DNA of 7,421 nucleotides from Planctomycetaceae bacterium. Lineage in GTDB: Bacteria > Planctomycetota > Planctomycetia > Pirellulales > Pirellulaceae. The stretch is taken from positions 1 through 7,421 of the forward strand of contig SKVE01000903.1 of assembly GCA_007129635.1 (NCBI GenBank), read 5' to 3'. A program made the position numbers and the translations under genes. The notes below the pieces were generated by a model that ran no database searches, was not told the origin of the DNA, and saw only the letters and a program-made list of their open reading frames with translations. This document shows positions 1 through 6,200 of this stretch, piece by piece; position 1 is the stretch's first letter, and each line of letters opens with the position of its first letter.

Positions 1-117
1 CGCCCCTTCGGACTGATGCAAGCCATCGAATCACTCCAGTTGAATATGCAATTCGAAGACGCCGGATTACGAAGCACCATCCGTTGGAAACTACGCGAAG
101 CTCCTTCGAAGCGGTGA
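1..117 (+). CDS. C-terminal fragment of an unidentified protein
   Basis: Frame 1 is open from the window edge to a TGA at 115-117, giving 38 residues that begin RPFGLMQAIES and end WKLREAPSKR. The gene starts outside the window, so its length and domains are unknown. The tail alternates hydrophobic and polar residues and then turns basic, like the end of a small alpha/beta domain. The pattern of a G-L-M helix, a short strand and a final strand ending in a basic tail would fit the last part of an RsbW-like HATPase domain, but that is a weak guess from shape, not a recognised motif. Codon use looks like ordinary coding sequence. No terminator with a U-tract follows the stop. Confidence 0.5.
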   Translation, partial: RPFGLMQAIESLQLNMQFEDAGLRSTIRWKLREAPSKR

Positions 118-253
118 ACATTGCTGCACGGAACAAGACACAGTTCATAGTTCTCGTTTGTTTTGCCCTCTGCTAGCTGTTCCCCATTTTGTGCGCACCA
201 CGCAGATCGGACCCTGTGAAATGGCGGCATTACTTGCGCGTGCCCGGTTACGA

Positions 254-362
254 CAACCGTTCGTCGCGGCGGGAGGATGCTCGATGCGATTGCCAGAATT
301 GACGGGCTCCGGTGACCGATAACTGGGCGTGCATCGAGATTGTCGAGGCGACGAATGGTTTG
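254..362. repeat. Long imperfect inverted repeat (two-step stem)
   Basis: The outer arms are 254-267 and 348-362. TTCGTCGC (260-267) pairs perfectly with GCGACGAA (348-355), and the pairing extends outward through one G-T pair and three or four more bases. The inner arms are CTCGATGC (280-287) and GCATCGAG (331-338), a perfect 8-bp match, followed by CCAG (293-296) with CTGG (323-326). Unequal unpaired stretches separate the two stems (about 12 and 9 nt). Two paired box sets with an unequal spacer in a roughly 110-nt palindrome resemble an integron attC recombination site or a structured RNA. Neither identity is proved. It lies downstream of the toxin-antitoxin pair in that operon's direction. 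Confidence 0.55.
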
Positions 363-370
363 CCTGCTTT

Positions 371-396
371 TGTGCGGCAACTTGCCAACACGCACA
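371..396. repeat. Short hairpin
   Basis: TGTGCG (371-376) pairs with CGCACA (391-396). Inside it, GCAA (377-380) can pair in part with TTGC (382-385), leaving a small loop and a bulge on the right arm. No T-run follows on the plus strand. On the minus strand a run of AAAA follows instead of T, so it is not a canonical terminator in either direction. It adjoins the larger palindrome ending at 362 and may be part of the same structured element. Confidence 0.4.
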
Positions 397-599
397 CCAA
401 ACGCTGGAAAGACAACCGCTGTAAGACGGGGTACGCCTTATGGGAAAAGGGCTGGGTTGAGACCACGGCGGCTCGCCTTGGGCTTGCGGCAACACAACGA
501 CCACGCGGCCGCCATTGTCGAGCACGAGACCGCCGCTCGCGTTCATCCCCTGGTTCGGCGAGGACGGTCGAACTGCGGCGTCAACCCTCAATGTGAAGG

Positions 600-833
600 C
601 TATGCGCGGGCCGCTTGCGGCATGGCCTCAATCAATGCACGCAAGGCTTTATTGACTGCCTCCTGCGTCGTGAACACCCTGGACACGTCGGGATCCAAGG
701 CGACCACGACGCAGGACTGATCTACTCGCGACGCAAACCGGTTCGGCTTTGCTTTGGAGTAGTCAAACCGGTATTCGTCACGCAGTTGGTCGCTTGTATC
801 ACGTTTCGATTTACGAGCGGGTGCTTTCTTCAT
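600..833 (-). CDS. Antitoxin partner of the BrnT-family toxin
   Basis: The product is a 77-residue protein with a basic start (MKKAPARKSKRD), a middle section LRDEYRFDYSKAKPNRFA at about 17-34, and a C-terminal half VVVALDPDVSRVF (42-54) followed by a helix with EAVNKALRALIEA. The D-Y-S-K-A-K-x-N-R-F segment and the L-D-P-D-V segment followed by a short helix are typical of antitoxins encoded beside DUF497/BrnT toxins. The C-terminal strand-helix-helix probably forms a ribbon-helix-helix DNA-binding fold. Known antitoxins of this type bind and mask the toxin and repress the shared operon. The ATG at 831-833 lies inside the toxin gene, 23 bp before the toxin's last base, so translation is probably coupled. 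A GAGAG purine run lies upstream of this start. The stop is TAG at 600-602. The same frame is open further upstream, but only this start gives the antitoxin-like protein. Confidence 0.8.
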   Translation of the reverse strand: MKKAPARKSKRDTSDQLRDEYRFDYSKAKPNRFASRVDQSCVVVALDPDVSRVFTTQEAVNKALRALIEAMPQAARA

Positions 834-1101
834 AGTCTTTTCGCTCTCTCTTGTTTGCCTTCCTCGCGCTGATGATGCGAACAACTTCATCACCGCGTTC
901 GGTGAACGAGACCAACAACAGTCGTTGTAGAACCGAGTGGCCGATGATGATCTCCCGAAGTTCGTCCAGTGAATGCTCCTCATCGTCAAAGATGACCGCC
1001 AGGGGATCGCCGAAGACAGTCCGCGCCTCGTCGAACGTGACGCCGTGCTTCGCGCTATTCGATGCCGCCTTATCGGCGTCCCACTCAAAGGTCAGCGACA
1101 T
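811..1101 (-). CDS. brnT: BrnT-family (DUF497) type II toxin, putative mRNA endonuclease
   Basis: The product is a 96-residue protein, about the usual family length. Family landmarks are in order: FEWDADKAASNSAKHGVTF near the start (F-E-W-D-x-x-K-x-x-x-N-x-x-K-H-G-V-x-F), EARTVFGDP, a central REIIIGHS segment where the family has R-x-x-x-G, LLLVSFTERGDEVVRIISAR (the core strand pair ending R-I-I-S-A-R), and ERKDYEE at the end. BrnT proteins have a RelE-like ribonuclease fold and stop translation by cutting RNA. That activity is inferred here from the family. The start ATG (1099-1101) has GGGAG on the minus strand (plus 1109-1113) seven bases upstream, which supports it. Toxin-first order with the antitoxin overlapping at the 3' end is the usual BrnTA arrangement. 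No frameshift is visible and the family residues are present, so the toxin looks intact. Confidence 0.9.
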   Translation of the reverse strand: MSLTFEWDADKAASNSAKHGVTFDEARTVFGDPLAVIFDDEEHSLDELREIIIGHSVLQRLLLVSFTERGDEVVRIISARKANKRERKDYEESTRS

Positions 1102-1111
1102 GCGTCAACTC

Positions 1112-1171
1112 CCGAACATCACGCAGTAGGCGGCGAGCGCCATCTTACTCGCCGAACCAGTGATTATCCGG
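1112..1171. repeat. Imperfect palindrome just upstream of the toxin gene
   Basis: Three nested paired segments are visible: CCG (1112-1114) with CGG (1169-1171), ATCAC (1118-1122) with GTGAT (1160-1164), and CGGCGAG (1131-1137) with CTCGCCG (1148-1154). The loop is 10 nt, and the unpaired spacers are unequal (8 and 5 nt). The 60-nt span, with outer boxes CCGAAC and TTATCCGG, has the shape and size of a short integron attC site. It could equally be an operator for the antitoxin or a leader hairpin. The foot of the palindrome overlaps the toxin's Shine-Dalgarno sequence (1109-1113). On the minus strand 1163-1168 reads GATAAT, one base from a -10 consensus, with no clear -35 partner. Confidence 0.5.
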
Positions 1172-1173
1172 AA

Positions 1174-1210
1174 CGGCCTATCCCAGGCACCGCTGCCCGG
1201 CAATAGGCCG
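1174..1210. repeat. Strong hairpin
   Basis: CGGCCTAT (1174-1181) pairs perfectly with ATAGGCCG (1203-1210). Inside, CC (1183-1184) pairs with GG (1199-1200), and GGCA (1186-1189) pairs with TGCC (1194-1197) around a CCGC loop. The stem is interrupted only by one mismatch and a small internal loop. No T-run follows on either strand, so a classic intrinsic terminator is not supported. It lies next to the palindrome at 1112-1171 and upstream of the toxin-antitoxin operon. Confidence 0.55.
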
Positions 1211-1311
1211 ACCGGCGCAGCGGGCTATCCCGCCTGAAGCTGTGCCTGAATTATCGACTCGAGCCATTGTCTGTCAAGCCTTTGAAGAAAGATCGCAGGG
1301 TTGCCACCCGA

Positions 1312-1332
1312 CCCGCGTTCGGCGCACGCGGG
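1312..1332. repeat. GC-rich hairpin
   Basis: CCCGCGT (1312-1318) pairs perfectly with ACGCGGG (1326-1332) around the 7-nt loop TCGGCGC. It is followed at once by the smaller GGCCA/TGGCC hairpin (1331-1348), and the two share bases 1331-1332. No T-tract follows. The function is unknown. It lies within the palindrome-rich gap. Confidence 0.45.
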
Positions 1333-1352
1333 CCACATTCCTATGGCCGATA

Positions 1353-1431
1353 GGTGCCACCCACCTACAGAGCAGCGAACCAGCTTGGGCGACGAAGATG
1401 CCACCACCGACAAAGATAGATGGGTGGCACC
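1353..1431. repeat. Inverted repeat with GGTGCCACCCA arms
   Basis: The left arm 1353-1367 (GGTGCCACCCACCTA) and the right arm 1417-1431 (TAGATGGGTGGCACC) are complementary at 14 of 15 positions. The loop is 49 nt. The right arm is followed by TTTT (1432-1435), so in the plus direction this could work as a terminator-like stem, though the loop is long for that. A related direct copy, GGTTGCCACCCG, lies at 1299-1310, and a partial ATGCCACCA occurs at 1398-1406. Repeated use of the same core suggests the end of a dispersed repeat element. Confidence 0.55.
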
Positions 1432-1541
1432 TTTTGAAAGCCTAAGGCAGGCTCGCAGCAGGTAGCATGGGGCGGGACCTGGGGCAGTACGTCCGGGGAC
1501 TGCCGGTCGGATGTCATATCAACTCGAAACGGGAAGCGGTC

Positions 1542-1571
1542 GGGAGTCGTTTTTGGGGGAGTCGTTTTTGG
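1542..1571 (+). repeat. Perfect tandem duplication of a 15-bp unit
   Basis: The unit GGGAGTCGTTTTTGG occurs twice without a mismatch, at 1542-1556 and 1557-1571, followed by a further GG. The sequence ACGACTCCC at 1610-1618 is the exact reverse complement of the first nine bases of each unit. Either copy can therefore form a stem with that downstream arm, giving two alternative hairpins. The T5 runs in the units are unlike the rest of this GC-rich stretch. Confidence 0.7.
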
Positions 1572-1616
1572 GGCAAGCCGGTTTCCAGGGGGTGGATCGT
1601 CGCCCGACGACGACTC

Positions 1617-1663
1617 CCAGCCCCTTCACCGCTGGTCCCTTGTATCGGCGGAGGGGGGGCTGG
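1617..1663. repeat. Inverted repeat with an eight-base stem
   Basis: CCAGCCCC (1617-1624) is the exact reverse complement of GGGGCTGG (1656-1663), with 31 nt between them. The right arm is part of a run of seven G at 1653-1659. Its left arm overlaps by two bases the end of the arm complementary to the tandem 15-bp units, so the two structures would compete. The function is unknown. Confidence 0.4.
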
Positions 1664-1688
1664 CAGGCTACACGTTTAGCCGATCAAT

Positions 1689-1721
1689 CGTCGCTTCACC
1701 GACGCGGGGTCGGTGGCGGCG
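1689..1721. repeat. Stable hairpin downstream of the porphyrinogen oxidase gene
   Basis: CACCGAC (1697-1703) pairs perfectly with GTCGGTG (1709-1715) around a GCGGG loop. After a TT bulge, CGTCGC (1689-1694) extends the stem with GCGGCG, allowing one G-T pair. It begins about 30 nt past the stop of the minus-strand oxidase gene, where a terminator would be expected. However, no U-run follows on that strand, so it could be a factor-assisted transcription end or an mRNA 3' stabiliser. Termination is an inference from position. Confidence 0.45.
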
Positions 1722-1751
1722 GCAGATGCTCGCGACACGATCGCTCCAGCG

Positions 1752-3221
1752 TTAGCTAGAAACGTCAGCCGGAGCAGGGGCCGCTATTTCCTGGAATGAC
1801 TGGATCATGCGTTCTGCCGCCTGTTCACCGCTGTGGATGCATTGCGGGATGCCGACTCCTTCGTACGCGTTTCCGGCGAAATACAGCCCAGGCAGACGGC
1901 TGAGCGAATCATCGATCTGCTGGACTCGTTGCTTGTGGCCCACATAGTATTGAGGCATCGCGTGGTTTTGTCGCGCGATATTGACCAGCAGCGGTTCGCC
2001 CTGAATTCCCAGCAGTTGGCTGAATTCCTCTTGCGCCACGGCGAGCAGTTGATCGTCGGGAAGAGCGGCCAGTTCCGGTTGACAGGCGCCGCCGACGAAA
2101 GCGCGAACCAGCACCTTCCCCTCGGGGGCTCGGCCCGGATACTTGACACTGGAAAAGCTCCCCGACAGGATCTTGCGGTTTTCGACCAAGGGGACGACGA
2201 ACCCGAACCCGTCCAGGCGATGCGAGATCTGATCGCGGCGGTAGCCCAGCGAAACGATCGAGCAGCTCGCGTGAGGTATCTCTGCCAGCAGTTGGGCCGC
2301 CGTCGGCTCGATCGAGGCCAACAATTGGCTGGCCGCCATCGCCTTGAGCGCCAGCACCACGGCATCGACATGGATAGATTCTTCCCGATCGCCACCCAAC
2401 CGGATCTTCCAACCACCTTCTGGGGACGACTGCAGCGATGTGACGGGAGCCTGCAGCCGAACACTGCCGGCGGGCAGTCGTGCGGCGATGGCGTCAATCA
2501 ACGTATCCATGCCACCCTTGGGGGCCACGAACATGCTGTAACGAGCGCCGCTGCTGCCTTTGGACTGCTGCTGGCGCTTCCGGCCAGCTTGCGCCCAGAC
2601 GGCTCGGATCAGGCTACCGTACTGATGCTCCATATCCACGAACCGCGGCATCGTCATCTGAACACTCAAACGCTCGGGGTCGCCCGTGTAGATCCCACCC
2701 ACCAGCGGTTGGACCAACCGTTCGTAGGTCTCGCGGCCGAATCGTCGGATGACAAACGATGCCAGGCTCTCGTCTTCCTGCTCGGCATAGGCTGGTACGA
2801 AGTACTCCCAAGCCATTCGCAGTTTTCCTAGCGGGCTGAGAATCGGGGTGACGACCACCGGCCAGATCCGGCTGGGAGCCATGATCACAAAACCCTCGGG
2901 AATCTTCCGCAACCGGCCGCGACGAACCACAAAGGCTTGGCGATGAGCCGAATCGGTGGGGATCAACTGGTCTTCAAAACCAATCCGTCGGCATAAACTG
3001 AGACCCCAAGGGAGCTGGGTGATAAAGTTGTCTGCACCCCATTCCAACAAAAAGCCATCGCGACGTTCCGTTTGAATAGTGCCTCCCAATCTGGGGGATG
3101 ACTCACACAGCAGGATATCGATATTCGGATCGAGTTCGTGGATGCGGTGAGCGGTAGCTAGACCGGAAATCCCGCCGCCGATGACCGCAACACGCTTCTT
3201 CTCGCGATTAGGTTCACTCAT
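1752..3221 (-). CDS. hemG: HemY-type protoporphyrinogen IX / coproporphyrinogen III oxidase (FAD-dependent)
   Basis: The product is a 489-residue flavoprotein, close to the usual 450-490 for the family. It removes six electrons from a porphyrinogen to give the porphyrin late in haem synthesis, using FAD and oxygen. An N-terminal dinucleotide-binding fold is clear: VAVIGGGISGLATA at 11-24 (G15, G17, G20), the ribose-binding acidic residue E40, and RLGGTIQT at 44-51. The middle holds the family-like VQPLVGGIYTGDPERLS and FVAPKGGMDTLIDA segments. The C-terminal FAD motif LYFAGNAYEGVGIPQCI lies at 446-462. There is no signal peptide, so it is a cytoplasmic or membrane-peripheral protein. The symbol hemG is used in many annotations for this HemY family. 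It is unrelated to the flavodoxin-like HemG of E. coli. Sequence alone does not decide between the protoporphyrin and coproporphyrin (cgoX) branches. The ATG at 3219-3221 has only a weak, distant AGGA upstream. The gene is divergent from the helicase gene. Confidence 0.93.
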   Translation of the reverse strand: MSEPNREKKRVAVIGGGISGLATAHRIHELDPNIDILLCESSPRLGGTIQTERRDGFLLEWGADNFITQLPWGLSLCRRIGFEDQLIPTDSAHRQAFVVRRGRLRKIPEGFVIMAPSRIWPVVVTPILSPLGKLRMAWEYFVPAYAEQEDESLASFVIRRFGRETYERLVQPLVGGIYTGDPERLSVQMTMPRFVDMEHQYGSLIRAVWAQAGRKRQQQSKGSSGARYSMFVAPKGGMDTLIDAIAARLPAGSVRLQAPVTSLQSSPEGGWKIRLGGDREESIHVDAVVLALKAMAASQLLASIEPTAAQLLAEIPHASCSIVSLGYRRDQISHRLDGFGFVVPLVENRKILSGSFSSVKYPGRAPEGKVLVRAFVGGACQPELAALPDDQLLAVAQEEFSQLLGIQGEPLLVNIARQNHAMPQYYVGHKQRVQQIDDSLSRLPGLYFAGNAYEGVGIPQCIHSGEQAAERMIQSFQEIAAPAPADVSS

Positions 3222-3294
3222 GCGTTGATTCTTTATGTTCCTGAAAAAAGCAAGTAGGTTGACTGACTGATGTATTTATAGGAAAAAAAACCGG
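3222..3294. promoter_or_regulatory. AT-rich divergent intergenic region
   Basis: These 73 bases separate two divergent genes and must carry both promoters or their 5' leaders. The stretch is clearly more AT-rich than its surroundings, with runs of A at 3243-3248 and 3283-3290. A TTGACT at 3259-3264 resembles a -35 box for the plus strand, but no -10 box sits at the right spacing, so no promoter is called. AGGA at 3280-3283 is a plausible Shine-Dalgarno for the helicase gene, 11 bases before its ATG. Confidence 0.45.
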
Positions 3295-6200
3295 ATGAAC
3301 CAACCTGATGCTTCCAGTCCCCTGCCGCATCTGCTGATCCGAGCTTCCGCCGGAACGGGCAAGACGTTTCAGTTAACGAACCGATTTCTGCAGTTGTTGC
3401 GCCACGGGGTGGGGTGCGATCAGATTCTGGCGACGACGTTCACTCGAAAGGCGGCAGGCGAAATCCTGGATCGAGTGATTTTGCGGCTGGCCGGGGCATC
3501 GGTGGACTCGAACCAACGCGAGCAGTTGCGTCGCGGGACGGGAGGCGGAGAATTCACCCGTGACGATTGCCTGGCGGTGCTGCAATCGGTGCTGCAACGT
3601 CTGCACCGGTTACGAATCGGCACGATGGACAGTTTCTTCGCACAGGTGGCTCGCAGCTTCAGCCTGGAATTAGGGCTTCCTCCCGGCTGGCAGATCGTCG
3701 ACCCTTTGGTCGATTCCCGCTTGCGGCGCGACGCCATCCATCGGGTGTTGGGTGGCGGGGACACGGCCGATCTACGGACGTTGTTTCATCTGTTGACCAA
3801 GGGCGAGGCGACTCGGGGGATCCGTCAATTGGTCCGCGACACGGTCGATGGGCTGTATCCGTTGTATCTGAGCACCTGGCCGGCGGCTTGGCAGCAGGTG
3901 CCTCGTTTCAAGTCGCTGGATGCTGCCGCACTGGCCCAGACGATACAGGCACTAGGCGATGTTCCGTTGCCCACAAAACGGATGCAGACCGCGCGCGACG
4001 CCGATGGCAACCGTGCCCTGCGCGGGGATTGGGACGGCTTCCTCTCGACCGGTCTGGCCAAGAAGATCGTCCAGGGCCAGCCGGAGTTCTTTGCGATGCC
4101 GATTCCCGAGGCGATCATGGCTCTTTATCGGCGGCTGATCGATCACGGGCGCGCCCAGCTTGTCGGCCGCGTCGCCCTGCAAACCGAGGCCAGTCATCGG
4201 TTGCTGGCCCAGTTTCATCTCCACTACGTGGATCTGAAACAGCGCCACCGCGCTTTGCGTTTCGAGGATATAACTCGATGCCTGGCCGAACTGCAGGACA
4301 GACTGGATTGGGACCGCCTGATTTTTCGCATGGATTCGCATCTGGACCACGTCCTGCTGGACGAATTCCAGGATACTTCGCCGGAACAATGGCGGGTGCT
4401 CAAGCCGCTGGCCCAGCGTGTGACGACCGCCCCGCAGGCGTCGTTTTTCTGTGTGGGCGACCTGAAACAGGCGATCTACGGATGGCGAGGCGGAGTGGCG
4501 GAAATCTTCGATGCCATCGACCGACAGTTGAACGGGCTGCAGTCCCAGTCGATGAATGTCAGCTACCGGTCGTCGTCCGCCGTGATCGAGACGGTCAATC
4601 GAGTGTTCTCGCGGATCATGGACCATCCGAACCTGCGCCAAGCCGAAGGGGCCGTGCGTCGATGGTGCCAGAATTTCGAAACCCACGAAACGGCGTGTTC
4701 GGACCGGCCGGGATACGCCCAATTGCAGGCAGCTCCGCTGGCAGGCGACAACCACGTGCAACGCGCCGTGACCTTGGATTTTGCGGCACGCCAGATCGCC
4801 GCACTGACGAAACAAGCGCCGGGCCGCAGCATCGGTGTCCTGGTACGCAAGAACGAGACAGTGGGCCAATTGATCTTTCTGCTGCGTCGCCATCAGGTGC
4901 TGGCCAGCGAAGAAGGGGGCAATCCGCTGACCGACTCGGCCGCCGTGTTGAACGTGCTATCCGCACTGCGGATGGCAGATCACCCTACCGATACCGTAGC
5001 TTGTTTTCATTTGGCCCATTCGCCGCTAGGTCAGGTGTTGGGGATCACGGATTTTGACAACCGCGAACAAGCAGCCGATGCCGCCGCGCGGATCCGGCAT
5101 CGCCTGGTTGTCGAAGGCTATGGTCCCACCATCCAGGATTGGGCCGGTAGATTGTCCGCTGACTGCAATCCGCGTGAATGGAACCGGCTGCAACAATTGG
5201 TGCAAATGGCTGGTGCTTACGACAGCGTGGCGACGTTGCGAGCCGCCGATTTCATCGACTTCGTCCATTCGACTCGAGTCGCCGACCCCATGCCCGCCGA
5301 TGTACGCGTGATGACGATCCACCAAGCCAAGGGAATCGAGTTCGATATCGTGGTGCTGCCCGAATTGGATGCCGATCTGATTGGCCAACCGGAATCGTTC
5401 GTCATGGATCGTCCGGACGTCATCGGGCCGATCCGCCGCGTCTGCCGCTATGCGAATCAAAGGACGCAAGAGTTGATGCCGCATGATATCCAGCAGATGT
5501 TTGCCGAAGCCAAAGAGCGGGAGGTCAACGAGTCCCTCTGCGTGTTGTACGTAGCGCTGACTCGAGCCGCTCATGCGTTGCACATGATCGTTCCTCCAGC
5601 AAGCTCGAACGAAAAGACCCTGCCTCGTACGTTTGCCGGACTGTTGCGGATCTCGCTTGGCGAGGATGGATCGGCAGCGCAGGATTCGGTGCTATACTGT
5701 CTGGGCGATCCCGACTGGCATGCCCGATTTCCATCGACCGATCCAGCGACGCGGAAACCGTGCGAGCAAACCGCAGGGACCGATGTCCAGCCCGTGAGAA
5801 TACGTTTGGCCGACTCCGATGGCCCGGCGCGTCGCGGATGGGAGCGGATTCGTCCCTCGGGTCTGGCAGGCGATTTCCCGATTCGCATCGAAGACCTGAT
5901 GACCATGCGTTCCGATTCCCCGGCTCGATTGCAGGGCCGCTTGATGCACAAGTGGTTCGAACAGATCGCATGGATCGAAGACCCGATGCCCGATGATCGG
6001 CATTTGCAGCGTGTGGCGCGCGAGATCCTTTCGTCACCCGGCGCGCTGCGTCTGAATCTGGCTCGATCGCTGCAGCGATTTCGGGAACTGCTGGCCACAC
6101 CGAGTATCCAAGCGATGCTCAGCCGAACCAGGTATGCCAGCCAGCAGCCGGCCGAGTTCCCGGCGGCCGTGGCCGACCCATGGAGTGGTGGGGGTCTGGT

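Larger units (their letters stand above)
118..599. other. Intergenic region with no convincing gene
   Basis: This 482-bp gap holds several mutually overlapping open frames on both strands. None has a Shine-Dalgarno sequence at a sensible distance or a recognisable domain. The longest begins with TTG at 591 on the minus strand, just past the antitoxin stop, and encodes a low-complexity mix rich in Ser, Arg, Pro and Cys. The clear structure in the gap is a long imperfect palindrome at 254-362 followed by a hairpin at 371-396, listed separately. No tRNA or other known RNA was recognised. Confidence 0.5.
1102..1751. other. Gene-free region dense in inverted repeats
   Basis: This 650-bp stretch separates the toxin-antitoxin operon from the porphyrinogen oxidase gene. 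Open frames of 60-80 codons occur on both strands, but they overlap each other, carry no recognisable domain and follow the repeats. It holds at least eight hairpin-capable inverted repeats (the main ones are listed separately) and one tandem duplication. An additional 5-bp hairpin lies at 1220-1233 (GCGGG, loop CTAT, CCCGC) and another at 1331-1348 (GGCCA with TGGCC). The left end must contain the promoter of the toxin operon, which reads leftward. Confidence 0.55.

Noticed and set aside
145..591. 148-codon minus-strand frame starting with TTG just after the antitoxin stop
   Set aside because: It has no Shine-Dalgarno, no recognisable domain and an odd composition rich in Ser, Arg, Pro and Cys. 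It also runs straight through the long palindrome.
340..720. 126-codon plus-strand frame
   Set aside because: It extends antisense into the antitoxin gene, has no ribosome binding site, and competes with other equally open frames.
834..1088. N-terminal extension of the antitoxin frame within the toxin gene
   Set aside because: The extension is only the shifted reading of the toxin coding sequence. The antitoxin-like protein starts at the ATG at 831-833.
1112..1431. CRISPR array
   Set aside because: The repeats are inverted, differ in sequence and are irregularly spaced. There are no regular direct repeats with unique spacers and no cas gene.
1242..1445. 67-codon plus-strand frame across the GGTGCCACCC repeats
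   Set aside because: The sequence is set by the inverted repeats and a similar-length frame exists on the other strand, so coding is not supported.
1833..2831. 332-codon plus-strand frame opposite the porphyrinogen oxidase gene
   Set aside because: The oxidase on the minus strand has clear FAD motifs over its full length. The antisense frame is a codon-bias shadow without domains.
3259..3280. TTGACT followed by an AT-rich box as a sigma-70 promoter
   Set aside because: The -10-like sequences are only 10-12 bases downstream, too close for a normal promoter.
3567..5057. 496-codon alternative frame and 313-codon antisense frame (3952-4893) in the helicase gene
   Set aside because: Both lie wholly inside a gene with all helicase motifs, and long open shadow frames are expected in GC-rich coding DNA.
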